NCBI GenBank assembly: GCA_030549335.1
Contig: CM060190.1
Location: forward strand, 63,316,118-63,380,117
Reading direction: 5' to 3'
Length of the DNA stretch: 64,000 bases
DNA from: Pontederia crassipes
Taxonomy: Eukaryota > Streptophyta > Magnoliopsida > Commelinales > Pontederiaceae
Shown: positions 37,392 through 49,570 of the stretch, in pieces
Numbering within the stretch: the stretch's first letter is position 1
How the letters are laid out: every line of letters starts with the position of its first letter
Notes under the pieces: generated by a model
What the model was told of the DNA's origin: nothing
Databases searched by the model: none
The model's input: the letters and a program-made list of their open reading frames with translations, nothing else
Position numbers and translations under genes: made by a program

Positions 37392-38576
37392 ATGAAGAAA
37401 GAAATAGCAGAGTACGTGTCTAAGTGTATAGTTTGCCAGCAGGTGAAGATAGAGCATCAAAAGCCTCAAGGTACGCTTAAGAGCCTCGGAATACCGCAAT
37501 GGAAGTGGGAGGAAATCACTATGGATTTCATCACAGGCCTCCCTCGAACTCAGAAGGGACACGGCGCTATTTGGGTAGTGGTGGATCGACTCACCAAATC
37601 GGCTCACTTCCTACCCATCAAAGTGAAACAGTCATTAGATAGTTTGATGGATCTGTATGTGCAAGAGATAGTCAGACTCCATGGAATCCCCTCTGTCATC
37701 GTGTCCGATCGAGATCCAAGGTTCACCGCCAGATTTTGGAAAAGTTTACAAAATGCTTTTGGCACGAGGCTGCGTTATAGCACGACGTTCCACCCGCAGA
37801 CGGATGGCCAATCAGAACGAACTATCCAAATAGTGGAAGACATGCTTCGAGCATGTGCCTTGGACTGGCATGGTAATTGGGACAATCATCTACCACTTAT
37901 CGAGTTCGCATATAATAACAGTTACCATACAAGCATAGAAATGTCCCCATTTGAAGCTCTGTATGGCAGACCATGTCGTTCCCCAGCATGCTGGGGAGAA
38001 GTCGGCGAAAGAAAGCTATTGAGTACTGAGCTTCGCAAGCAGACACAAGAGCACACTAATCGAATTGAGGTCATAAAGAAAAGGATGAAGTCTGCACAAG
38101 ACCGACAGAAGGCCTACGCCGACAAGAAAAGACGAGAGCACACATTCAAGGCCGGTGAACAAGTCTTGCTCAAAGTCTCACCAACCAAGGGCGTAATGAG
38201 ATTTAGCAAGAAAGGAAAATTGAGCCCAAGGTATTTGGGTCCCTTTGAAATTTTGGATATGGTTGGTGACTCCGCATGCAGGTTGGCGTTACCCCCGGCA
38301 TACGCCAGAGTGCATAATGTCTTCCACGTCTCGCTGCTCCAAAAATACAAACATGATTACGCCAACGTCATCCAAATTGAGGAGCCGAACCTCAAGGAGG
38401 ATTTAACATACGAGGAGCAGCCCACAGAGATATTGAAACGCCAAGAGGTCCAGAAGGGCAAGAAGACAGTGACGTTGGTCAAGGTGGCGTGGAAGCACCA
38501 TCAAGGCAAAGAGGCCACGTGGGAATTAGAGTCAGAAATGCGAGAGAAATTTTCCAGACTATTCGGTAAGCCCTAA
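37392..38576 (+). pseudogene. Integrase core and C-terminal chromodomain
   Basis: The open frame covers the integrase core that inserts element DNA into the host. The D,D-35-E residues fall in ITMDFITGLP, VSDRDPRFTARFW and FHPQTDGQSERTIQ (downstream E in the LIEFAYNNS/MSPFEALYGR region context). A GPFEILD block follows. The C terminus carries a chromodomain-like segment (PTEILKRQEVQK, then VTLVKVAWKHH, then EATWELESEMRE), used by chromoviruses to target chromatin. The frame ends naturally at TAA, 45 bp before the 3' LTR. It is intact itself but separated from Gag by upstream stops. Confidence 0.9.
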
Positions 38577-38604
38577 CTTTATTCTAAATTCGAGGACGAA
38601 TTTC

Positions 38605-38621
38605 TTTTTAAGGGGTAGTAA
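38605..38621 (+). other. Polypurine tract
   Basis: TTTTTAAGGGGTAGTAA lies immediately before the 3' LTR, preceded by TTCGAGGACGAATTTC, the common context in plant gypsy elements. Confidence 0.9.
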
Positions 38622-39966
38622 TGTAATGCCCAGCCATTTATTCATTTTATTTGAAATTCAAAATGCAAAAAATTCGGATTAAAAAAAAAAGAGAGTGGGG
38701 TACTTGAGAATCGGTCATTCTCCCCTCCCCACTCTCCTCCCCACTTCTCTCCCCTATTCTCTCTCTCACCCCACGAAACCCTCCCCCACCCTTCCTCACT
38801 ACCTTCCTTCTCACAAGAGTGGACAGAACCATAAGAAGGAGTGAGGGGGACTCCAGTGCATTTTTTTTACTCCTCTCACGGTCATCTCTCTCCCTTGCTT
38901 TCTTCGGCGACCGGCGAGCGAGTGACGAGCAGAGTGCAGACGAACCAGCGGACATGGAGCACACGAGCAAACGTAGGGCAACCAAAAGAGGTACCGTAGA
39001 CGTATAAAATCTCTAGATGAAGAAATGTAGATCAATGATCGTGAAATTCGATTCCCATTCGTTTTATCGTTTAACAATATATATTACTCTTTCCGTATTA
39101 TGGTGTCCTTGTCCTTTAGGATATATTATGAGTCCGAGATATAATAGACTTGTCTTAATTTATACTATGATTGTAATACCAACTAATTAATTAATTATTA
39201 GGCATGTTGCTCTCGGATTACATGTACATAGAGTAATAATGATAATTAATCATTAGGTAGGTTGCTCTCGGCTTGGTTATATATATAAGAGTAATAATTA
39301 TATTATGCATTAATTCTACTGCTCTCGGCATATATGTATGTACACATATATAAGCAATATATATATATAGATATATATATATGTAAGAGTAATAATTATA
39401 TTACATAGTAGGTTTATAACTCTCGGCATAATAGTAATTATTATTAAAAGAGTAATAACGATAATTAATCATTAGGTAGGTTGCTCTCGGCTTGGTTATA
39501 TATATAAGAGTAATAATTATATTATGCATTAATTCTACTGCTTTCGGTATATATGTATGTACACATATATAAGCAATATACAGATATAGATATATATATA
39601 TATATATGTAAGAGTAATAATTATATTACATAGTAGGTTTATAACTCTCGGCATAATAGTAATTATTATTGAATAATAATTACTTACTCTCGAAATAATA
39701 GTAATTAGTATTATTAAGGTCATATTACTCTCGGAATAATAATTACTTAAGGTCATATTACTCTCGGAATAATAGTAATTATTATTATTAAATAATAATT
39801 ATTATTAAATAATAATTACTTACTCTCGAAATAATAGTAATTATTATTATTAAATAATAATTACTTAAGAGCATGTTACTCTCAGAATAATAGTAATTAT
39901 TATTACTATTGAATAATAAATACTTAACCGCATGTTGCTCTCGGAATACAGATATATATATATATG

Positions 39967-40016
<50 letters not shown>

Positions 40017-41579
40017 AATAATAATAATAACTAATATGTAGTAGGTCTACTACTCTCGACATATGTAGTTATATATACATATATCACATATATATAAGTG
40101 AAATGACCAAAATGCCCTTGAGGGCTAGAGCAATTATGAAATGACTTAATTGCTCTTGAAGAGCCAGAGCATGTGTAAAATGACTAAAATGCCCTTGAGA
40201 GGCCAGAGCAAAAGAAATCAATGCTGAACCTTCGACTAGCCATTATTGGCTATTTCCATTATGATTATACAAGTGACGGACCTTCGTCCGCAGGAAGGGG
40301 ATCAGACTTCACCCCCTTCTCTAAATCATGATTTAAAATCCATATTGGTAAAGAAGATAAGCAAAGCAAAGATCAATGAATGGGATAGCTATGTGTTATT
40401 CAAGGTCAAGGTCAAGGTCAAGGCATTGGAGGGGCAGGTAGCTGCACTGAGGAGACAGTGTATCTACTGAGTTTAAATACCACTGCTCCTAGACCACATG
40501 CCCTCTCCCACCTGTGCTCCGAATAAGAGTGACGCAAGGAACACACTCTTCCCCCACGGGGGCATATGTGAATTTCATTTTTATGCCAGAGGGACAGGTA
40601 GTTAGCTGAGGAGACAGTGAACTTACGGGGTCCGTAACGACCACTGTTCCTGGAATGTAGACCTTCTCCCACCTGCATTCCGAAAAGGTTGTGCCAACGT
40701 GTACACCTTCCCTGTTATGGGCACCCTGGCAATATTCAAGGCAGAGACACCTCTAGCTTCCCAATTAACTAAAGTTGAGCTCACATAGGACAACGAACAT
40801 CAATGATCATATAGTATTGTAAAATACGTAGTCCCACACAAAGTATAACAGAGCATGTTAATGTACAACACAGCATGATAATGAATAACAGAGCATGGTA
40901 AAGAATAACATAGCATGATAATGGACACAGAGCATAGCATTGTATAAAGCATTGTTAAAGTAAAGCATAAAGCAATTGGGCATTGAAATATGGTAATGGA
41001 CAGCAGAGTATGGTAATGGATCACAGAGTATAGTATTGTATAAAGTATTGTTAAAGTAATAAGTAAAGCATTAGATTATTGATTATCATTTCATCGTCTA
41101 TGACTCTATGAGTACTGAGCGTTAGCTCACGGGCATTCCATGCCCCTGCTTTGGGATTTTGCAGGTGAGAACCCTGCTTAGGGAGGAAATGAATAATGCA
41201 GAGCTTCAGGGTGGCAGCATATGACTTGCAATATTACTACAGCCTTCCGCCATTTATATTCTGCATTGAATTATCAAACATTGTAAATATGAAACCCTTG
41301 AATTTCCCTTTTAGCCTTGCTTTTGTTGATATTCTCATAACTCTTTTGAACTATTCTTGTTCCCTATTTCTTTTGAATTATCTCATCACTTTTGGCATTT
41401 GTCATTTCGTAATGATAATTCTTCCGCATTTTTATATCATTATTATTCTTTATCATTTTTTTGCCACGTGGGTCATTTGTTAACCAGTCAAAGTCAAAGT
41501 AGTCATAGGCAGTGAGTAGCGCTCCCAGAATCAGTCTGATCACCAGCGTGGCGGAAGGACGGATTTTGGGGGCGTTACA
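38622..41579 (+). repeat. 3' LTR of the chromovirus element
   Basis: 2958 bp, almost identical to 30877-33841 apart from scattered substitutions and length differences in AT repeats. Confidence 0.97.
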
Positions 41580-41584
41580 CAGAT

Positions 41585-43230
41585 TACATCATCAACATCA
41601 ATGACATCCGTGCCTTGGAGTTGAGTATGTAGTATGCATGTGCATTTTCTGATGCATCACATGCTAATGGTTGATGGTTCATTCTATTGCTTTCGTATGT
41701 ACTCGGATATATGTGTACAAGCATTTCATAACGTTCAAGTTTGAATGCCTGTAAACCAAATATTATTATTATTTTCTTCTACAGAGAAGAGAATAGCAAT
41801 ATCAATTAGAAGCAGTGATGAACACACATGTGCGAATTGAGAGGTCCAAGACACAGATCGATCGTTCTGGCAACTTAGAGTTAAATATGTGCAGATCAGG
41901 TCTACGGTTAATTTATGAATCGACAGAACTCAATCTCCTCAGAAGATTTTGAAGGAGAATAATAAAAAGAGAAAGAAATCGGAACAAATTGATCTTGCCA
42001 CTCTCTTACTGATAAATGGGGGAACAATGTTGTTTCAAATAATAGGCTGTAAATATTTGCAATTTGCTTTGCTTTTCTTATCATGTATAAGCTCTTGTTT
42101 TCTACTTGAGACATGAAAAGTTCAAAAAAAAAAAGATAATCTATTCTCTGTTGATAATTATTTCCATATTTGACGAACCAAGTTCCAAATAGATAATGAA
42201 AATTGAAAATTTCCTTAAAAGATGTCATCATTATTTCGTTTTTTTTGGGTGAAAAGATCACCATTATTTCTCTTATCCTCGTCCTCTATTTGATAAGAAA
42301 TCTCAAAGCAGATCAAGAAATCTAAAAAAAGGTAATAGAAAATGTACAAATTTCACTATAAAAACTTAATTTGATACGTTTTTTTTGTGTGTTTCCGAGA
42401 CGCGGTTGCGTGTGGTCTATTTTCTTCCGGTTATTCAAGAACTTTAACTTCGAGTGATTTAATTCGGTTTATATATATATATATGTGATTATGAGCAAGC
42501 AGAAAAGAAATTAAATAGTAAGAATAATCTAAATCTTACATAAAAAGTTATCATAAGATCGAATATCGTATTATCATATCGAGAATAGTAAAATCCTATT
42601 TATTAATAAAATAATATATTTTAAAGTTAATAAATACATTTTTATAAATTTATCACATATAAATATTAAATTATATTTTAATAAATTATTTTTTATCGAT
42701 TCTTAAGTAAATGTATATCAAAATATATTAAAAATAAAGAAAATATATTAAATTTTATCTAAATTAATTATTATTATAAATATATTTTTAATTAATATTT
42801 AAATTATTATAATAATTATGTGAGAATGAATTAAATAAGATCGTAACGTCGGGTGATCAAAATTAAAATCCTAAAGGTAAGATCTAAATAGATAAGAAGT
42901 CTTAATATCGAGATCTTAATATTTTGACTACCTTGTTTAGGGCTAGTAGCTTCGGACCCTCGTGCACAAATTCTTGCCAATGTCGGCTGAGAAATTTAAG
43001 GATCATGCGTCCGTCGAAGAGCACGATGAAATGGTGCCATCGCAGGAGGTGAATGCTACAGCTCGGACGCAAAAATAAATGAGCACTCCTACGCCGCCTC
43101 CCTCCCTCCCACCCCCGCCCAAACTAACAATTAATTTTAGTATTTTACCATATGTTTTTATTCGGAAAATACGAAAACAATTAATTAATTAATTAATTAG
43201 TGCCAAGGAGCAGAAACGCCTTCACCACCT
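41585..43230. other. Intergenic DNA upstream of the kinase gene
   Basis: There is no gene. The minus-strand open frame at 41908-42264 has no recognisable feature. A very AT-rich stretch at about 42520-42942 ends with AGATCTTAATATTTTGACTA, similar to the ends of the MITE at 55964-56341, so a relative may lie here, but its left end could not be fixed. Confidence 0.4.
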
Positions 43231-43235
43231 CTGCA

Positions 43236-43244
43236 TATATAAAT
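43236..43244 (+). promoter_or_regulatory. TATA box of the kinase gene
   Basis: TATATAAAT lies 95 bp before the start codon, followed by a CT-rich leader, which is suitable spacing for a plant promoter. Confidence 0.6.
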
Positions 43245-43338
43245 CTTCGCAGGAGTCCTCTCCTCCTCCGTCTCCTCCTCCCCTCTCTTTTACGCGCCCA
43301 CAGCATTCGCTCTACACGCCGAGAAGGCAGGCGGAGAG

Positions 43339-44640
43339 ATGGGCCTTCTCCTTGTAAGCACCGTCATCGTCGTCCTCGTTTCTGCTCTCCTCTGCATACC
43401 TCTGCTTGCATTAGCTCTCCTTATCCTTCTTTGGGACTACAAGATGCCACTGTTCGGCGGGAGCCGGAGCCCGGACGACCTGGAGAAGGGAATGGCAGAA
43501 GCCCGCGTTCCGGAGCCGGAGACGGAGCCTGAAGGGTCGGAACAGGGGAAGAAGGACGAGCCCGCCGTCCCCCGAAGATTCGGGTGGGCGGAGGTCGAGT
43601 CACTGACCGGTAACTTCGCGGCGGAGGCTGTCGTCGGCGAGGGAGGCTCCAGCACCGTCTACCTTGCCCGTCTCCCGTCCTCTGGAACCGGCGACGACGA
43701 GTCGTCCCTCGCGGCCGTCAAGCGCCATCGCCCCAGCGAGCGCCTCCACCGCGTCTTCCGCCAGGAGCTAGACGTCATCTCGCGCCTCCGCCACCCCAAC
43801 GTCGTCCGCCTGCTCGGCTACTGCGACGACCACGGTTCGTCTCTTAAGCTTAAACCCTGAGCTTAGGTCCCCCTTGCCGTAGGGAATTGTTGCTTACCTT
43901 CCGCTTTCGTTGTCCTCGCAGAAGATGGAGTTCTGCTTTTCGAGTACTCTCCCAATGGGAACCTCCACGAGAGGATTCACGGAACCGGAGAGGCCCTGAC
44001 GTGGGCGCAGAGGATGGCCATAGCGCACAAGATTGCGCTGGCGCTCGAGTACCTCCATGAGAGCTGCGACCCCCAGATTGTCCACTGCGACGTCAAGGCC
44101 TCGAACGTACTCCTCGATGAGTGCTTTCAGCCCAAGCTCTGTGACTTCGGGTCGGCGCGGGCGGGGTTCTCTGCCGCCGTCCAGCCTTCGTCCCCGTCCG
44201 GAAGGTCTGCTGCCCGCCAGATAATGGGGTCGCCGGGATACGTAGACCCGTATTACGTCAGGTCCGGAATGACCTCCAAGAAGAACGACGTGTACAGCTT
44301 CGGTGTGCTCCTGATGGAGCTGGTAACAGGGCAGGAGGCCTTCGATCCGGAACGGGAGCCGCAGCTGCTGGCGGCCGCAATCCGGCCGGTGCTAAAGAAC
44401 GCCGGCGGCGGCGACGATGACCAGAAAAGGCAGCAGTTGGAGAAGGTCGTGGACAAGAGGTTGAACGGAGAGTTCGAAATCGGCGAGGCGGCGGTTGCCG
44501 CGGAGATGGCGGCGATGTGCGTCGTGGAGAACCCTGGTCTCCGGCCGTCGATGACCGAGGTCGCTCGAATCCTTGGAGAAAAGATGTCCTCGTCGATCTT
44601 GGCCGTCAATTCTAAAGCCGACGGCAAACCAGAATTGTAA
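43339..44640 (+). CDS. Membrane-anchored receptor-like kinase without ectodomain (join 43339-43834, 43922-44640)
   Basis: This is a serine/threonine protein kinase of the plant receptor-like kinase/Pelle family, with 404 residues. Residues about 3-32 form one hydrophobic helix, with only a few residues before it, so there is no ligand-binding ectodomain. An acidic linker follows. The kinase domain starts near 93: glycine loop VGEGGSSTV (99-107), ATP-binding lysine in AAVKRH (K128), catalytic loop HCDVKASN (220-227) and DFG (240-242). The loop has C where most kinases have R (HRD), so this is a non-RD kinase. The YVDPYY activation-loop end and [15 protein letters not shown] are normal. The 87-bp intron (43835-43921) is GT-AG and phase 1. 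The layout resembles Arabidopsis At1g33260/At4g10390-type kinases, an uncertain match from memory. Coding is strongly GC-rich. Substrate and pathway cannot be told. Confidence 0.9.
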
Positions 44641-44705
44641 TTTTTTTTCCTTTTTTCCGGTTCAAATTATTTTTTTAAGGGGTTTGTAAATATTTGCATA
44701 CGGGT

Positions 44706-44711
44706 AATAAA
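44706..44711 (+). terminator. Poly(A) signal of the kinase gene
   Basis: AATAAA lies 66 bp after the stop codon in a T-rich 3' region. This is the canonical signal, though plant signals are loose. Confidence 0.5.
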
Positions 44712-46084
44712 GACACTTCGTTTCCAAAGCTCTTTTATCACCCGCGTCATCTCTTTTATCCTAATATTGTCAAACCTCTAATTTTTTTCATAAGAACTTG
44801 ACAATAAAATACATTTCATTTTATTCGAACAAAAAAACTAAATCTAAAATTTAGAATTATATCACTATTACTACAATAATTATATTGTCATTATTTTAGC
44901 TGTTATTGTTCGAAACATTATTTATAATCTAACCTTATTTATTGTTATCTTTAGTCATTAAATTGGGTGAAGTGCTCACAGCCAGATAGGTTTGTCATTG
45001 AATTCAAAGTTACCATCCTCGGCATCAGGTGGCAACTGGCGAATGCTCGAACGTATAAATTGGTGCATTATTTTTTTCGTGGAGCATGCAGTTAATTTGT
45101 TCATTCATTTCATGTCCAGCAGGCCATGGAATGCGTTCTGCAAAAGGGTGTTCACGGGATCAAAAATTTTGATTGGATCCCAATCCTAACACGTCGATAA
45201 TTTACGATGTGATTAGATTTGAACTTGTGGACTTGAGTTGGATGATGTCAGCCCAAGACATGAATGCATAATTCAATATATAACTAATATTATATTTTAT
45301 CTTATTTCATTTTATTTTTATAAAATATATTATTTTATGGACTTATTTACTTTAATTTTATAAAAAAACTACCTAAATAAAATATTTTATTATTTAGGAT
45401 GGAGGAGGAAAAAAATACAAACTCACCAAAGAAAATGATATTCAAATCGAAATCTAAACATAAGCTACCGTAATGATCGTGACAACATTGTAACGATCAA
45501 TGACAAGTCGACTGTTACGATCCTCAAAAGAGATAATTTCACGCCCTCACATCATGACCCGTGATCAAATTGTCACATAAATTCACATTTTTACTTATAT
45601 TACAATTGTTAGTTCGTTATAAGGCATGTGACGACGCATTATTCACAAGTTACACCCCCAAGAACATGTAATGGGTCGCTACAATCTTTGCACTGCCATT
45701 ACAAGTCAAATTCACTCCCATTAATCTTTGCAATTTAATTGCAGTGCCATTACACCCCAAGGACATGATTAATCTCTTAATAATAATTTTCTATAAGGAA
45801 TTCATGTTGTAATCTTGTAGAGTCGGGCAAAATATTAGATCGTATGATCTGTTAAGTTAATCCAGTGGATGATTTGATAGTGTAGGAATTACAACTAGTA
45901 TTGAGAGTGGAATTAGATAGAGTATTCTTGTCTTATTAGGATTAGAAATAATTGATTTACCCGATAAGAGATATCATACTTTATGTGTTCCTCATCTAAT
46001 CTAAAAGTTGAACATAATTATATTTGATTAAATCAACCACTACGAAAGTTAAATAAATTTATTCTTAATCATTTTAGTTGATCT
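44712..46084. other. Intergenic DNA between kinase gene and copia element
   Basis: I see no gene or classified element. The region is AT-rich with a few TTACGATC/GTAACGATC short repeats at about 45480-45530. Confidence 0.4.
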
Positions 46085-46089
46085 TAAGA

Positions 46090-46430
46090 TGTTAATAGTG
46101 TCTTGAATCTGAACACAGTTGGTCCCCCTACATAGTCAGGCGCTTCAGCAGAATTTCCCTACGGGGTTCTCGCTTTATCACAAGATAGGTGTCTTATTTT
46201 GGAGATTAATTCAGAGTCTCAATAGGTTTGTAATTCTTATCATCTGTTAAAGGGAGTGCCCATATAAATTTCTTAGAAGTCCATACAAAGACTCATCCTT
46301 GCAATCATCATTATCCCATAACAAGGAGAGTCATCGCTTTCCGAGGACGTAACCCGATTTAGGGTGAACCTTGTAAATCTCCGTGTTCTTCTATGTTCGT
46401 GAGATCCCTATCTCCTTCTTTTTATAATAA
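46090..46430 (+). repeat. 5' LTR of the copia element
   Basis: About 341 bp starting TGTTAATAGTG. It pairs with 50392-50730. The right copy has lost the TG start (TATTAATAATA), and the left copy has lost the CA end. Confidence 0.9.
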
Positions 46431-46432
46431 AT

Positions 46433-46445
46433 TGGTATCGAAGCC
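46433..46445 (+). other. Primer-binding site of the copia element, mutated
   Basis: TGGTATCGAAGCC lies two bases after the LTR, close to the usual TGGTATCAGAGCC complement of initiator tRNA-Met. Confidence 0.75.
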
Positions 46446-46480
46446 TTAGGGTTCGTCAACGGTTCTCGATTAGCAGGGAG

Positions 46481-47380
46481 ATGACGTCGCACAATGTGAG
46501 CGTGGAGAAGTTCACCGGCAGAAACAGTTTCGGATTGTGACAAATCAAAATGCGAGCGCTTCTGAAGCAACAAGGAGTCTGTGCGCTGCTCTCAAACGTG
46601 TCGAAGAACAAATCAAAGGAGGAAGACTCAAAAGGCAAAGATTGGTGGCACAGGAGGAGAAGGCTTACTCGATGACTCTGTTGTGTTTGACGGATGAGGT
46701 GATAATCGAGGTCGCAGATGAAAACAAGACGGTCAGTCTGTGGTTGAGACTCAAAAATCTGTATATGATGAAGTCTCTCACCAACAAGTTATTGTTGAAG
46801 CAACGTCTATTCTTTCTCCGCACGCAAGAAGGTACCCCTCTGAAGGAATATCTTGATCAGTTAAATTTTTTGTTGATGAAACTCAGAAATATCGATGTTA
46901 AGATCGATGATGAAGATGCTGCTCTAATTCTGTTAATTTCGCTTCCTCCATCATATGAGAATTTTGTTCAGTCTATGATTATCGGGAAGGAAACTATAAG
47001 AGTAGAAGAAGTAAGATCGAGTCTCCATACTCGTGAACTTTGACATAAGGCATCTAAAAATTCTGCAGAGACTCATGCCACGGATTTGATATCAATCGTG
47101 GAGAAGGGACAGTCCTTGAATTCGAAGAAATCCAAGTCCAAGAAGAAGAAAATCACTGCGAAGGACATCTGTAATTATTGCAAGAAAGTAGATCATTGGA
47201 AGAAAGATTGTCTGAAGAAGAAGAAAGCTCCCGTCGCTGCGATGGCACATGAAACTGGAAATTCTGAAGATGATTTGGTTCTGATTACTTCTGATCAAGA
47301 ATGTCTGAAGGATAATTGGATTATGAATTCGGAATGTTCCTATCATATGACTTCGAATAAAGAATTATTCTCATCTTATT
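46481..47380 (+). pseudogene. Copia Gag and protease region
   Basis: Gag starts at ATG 46481 (MTSHNVSVEKFTG) and meets TGA at 46538-46540 where copia Gags have tryptophan (usually LWQIKM). The frame then shifts, and a UBN2-type Gag stretch is readable at 46620-47043 (SLWLRLKNLYMMKSLTNKL, then LKEYLDQLN, then LLISLPPSYENFV). The zinc knuckle CNYCKKVDHWKKDC lies at about 47173-47214. The protease site reads WIMNSECSYHM where DSG is expected; loss of the catalytic aspartate would inactivate it. Confidence 0.85.
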
Positions 47381-47699
47381 AGAAGACTGACGGTGAAAAT
47401 ATCACCATGGGCAATAATGCGTCATGTCAGATAGTATCGGTTCTATGCAGATCAGGACTCATGACAATCTTGGGAGGACGCTAACAAATGTTCGTCATGT
47501 TCCGCAACTAAAGAAGAATTTGATATCACTTGAAGTCCTCGACTCTAAAGAGTATCAGAACAATACTGCTGGAGGCATCCTCATGGTCATGAAGGGTGAT
47601 GCTACGATTTTGAAAGGAGTCAGACAGAAGTCCTTGTATATATTACAAGGTAATACAGTCTTTGACGTCGCTGCAGTGGATAGTTCATCCGAATAAAAA

Positions 47700-48510
47700 A
47701 AGTCTAGGCTGTGTCACATGCGGCTTGGGCATATGAGTCAGAACGGGATGAATATTCTCAGCAAACGAGGTCTTCTGAAAGATAAGAAGATATCTGAAAT
47801 TAACTTCTGCAAGCACTATATTTTTGGCAAACAATGAAGGTCTCAGTTTGACAAAGCAGTGCACAGGACGAAAGCGATACTTGACTACATCCATGCTGAT
47901 TGTTGGGGTCTCTCTCGTGTTCCATCATTAGGAGGTGCTATGTACTTCATGTCCGTGATTGATGACTACTTGAGGATGACTTGGGTATTCATGATGAAAC
48001 ACAAAAGTGAGTCCTTCAAGGCCTTCAAACAGTGAAAGGTTTTGGTGAAAAATCAGACGTCGAAGAAAGTAAAGCACATTCGCACTGATAATAGTTTGGA
48101 GTTCTGTTCTACTGAATTCGACCAGTTTTGCAAAGATGAAGGCATTGCCAAGCATCGCACAGTCAGAGATACTCCACAGCAGAATGGAGTTGCAGAACGG
48201 ATGAACATGACACTTCTACAGAGGGCAATGTGCATGCTCTCTAATGATGGTCTGAATAAAACATTCTGAGCTGAAGCTGTTAACACAACTTGCTACTTGG
48301 TGAATCGAAGTCTGGCGACTGTGATTGATCTCAAGACTCCAACTAAAGTATGGTTAGGAAATCCTGCTGATTATACTAGTTTAAAAATTTTTTATTGTCC
48401 GACATATTATCACGTCAGTGAAGGAAAGTTGGAGCCAATGGCCAAAGAAGCAGTGTTCATGGGATATGGTGCAGGAGTGAAGAAATACAGAATCTGGTCT
48501 CCTTCATAGC
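47700..48510 (+). pseudogene. Copia integrase region
   Basis: A GAG-preintegrase-type block (LCHMRLGHMSQNGMNIL) leads into the integrase core: DYIHADCWGLSRVPS, FMSVIDDYLRMTWVF, then HIRTDNSLEF and the TPQQNGVAERMN block with its glutamate. Stops interrupt it at about 47836, 48034 and 48268. A YLVNRSLATVIDLKTP and VFMGY end is visible. Confidence 0.85.
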
Positions 48511-48739
48511 ACAAAGTCATGCACAATAGAAGCGTGACATTTGATTAAGCATCATTGTTCAGTTAAATGTGCATGCTGAAGAGAGTGTCAATAAATAAGT
48601 GGAGGTTGAAATCATTTTAACTAGGGATGATGCTGAAGAATTACATCAAAAATCATAATAAAAAAATGAAGAATCTAATGAGCAACCTGAAGAGGAGTCA
48701 ATTGCTGCTCGACGTCCTCGCAGAGAAGTGGGTACTCTT

Positions 48740-49570
48740 AAGTGATATGGTTTCGAGGACATGGTTGCTTATACACTACAGGTAGCTGAAAAGATGGAGT
48801 CTCTGGAGCCGTCCTCTTATAGGGATGGTATCACATGTGTCGAATCTGAACTGTGGATCGTTGTTATGGGTGAGGAGATGAAATCTCTTCACAAAAATCA
48901 GACGTGGGAGCTGGTCAAGTTGCCTAAATGGATCTTCAATAAGAAAGCTGGAATTCCAGGAGTTGAAGGTACAAAATACAAAGCACGACTGGTTGCTAAA
49001 TGTTATAGTCAGAAAGAAAGTGTTGATTACAATGAGATATTATCAGCTATTGTCAGCCATACTTCTATCAGAGTGTTACATGCTCTTGTAGCACATCAGA
49101 ATTTAGAGCTCGAATAACTAGATGTGAAGACTGCTTTCCTCTATGGAGAACTTCAAGAAGATATTCTTATGAGCCAACTAGAGGGATTCTCCATTCCAAG
49201 AAAGGAGAATCAAGTTTGTAGTCTGAAGAAATCTTTGTATGGCTTGAAGCAGTCTCCCAGACAATGGTACAAGAGGTTCGATAACTTCATGATCAGTAAG
49301 AAATTTAGCCGAAGTTCCTATGATTGTTGTGTATATCACAAGAAGGTGAAGGACGACTCCACCATCTATCTGCTCTTGTATGTTGATGATATGCTTATTG
49401 CTGTCAGAGACATGACAGACATTCAGAATCTGAAGAAGCTCCTCAGTGCATAATTCGACATGAAGGATCTTGGTGCAGCACAGAACTAAGGGATCGCGCA
49501 CAGGGTAAACTCTTCTTATCTCAGAAAAATTATATTGAAAAGATTTTATCCAGGTTTGGGATGTCTGGGG
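48740..49570 (+). pseudogene. Copia reverse transcriptase region
   Basis: Recognisable blocks are MGEEMKSLHKNQTWELVKLP, KARLVAKCYSQKESVDYNE, DVKTAFLYGEL, SLYGLKQSPRQWYKRFD and the catalytic YVDDMLIA box at about 49379-49402. Stops occur near 49117, 49451 and 49487, so the enzyme is not made. Confidence 0.88.

Larger units (their letters stand above)
30877..41579 (+). mobile_element. Ty3/gypsy chromovirus-type LTR retrotransposon (Tekay/Del-like)
   Basis: The LTRs at 30877-33841 and 38622-41579 (about 2.96 kb) start TGTAATGCCCAGCC and end GGCGTTACA. Flanks are cggat (30872-30876) and cagat (41580-41584), a 5-bp duplication with one mismatch. The internal 4.8 kb runs primer-binding site, Gag, protease, reverse transcriptase, RNase H, integrase, chromodomain and polypurine tract. 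The integrase-linked chromodomain and long LTRs suggest the Tekay/Del clade. Three in-frame TAG stops and two frameshifts make this copy unable to encode its polyprotein, although its LTRs are almost identical. Confidence 0.97.
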
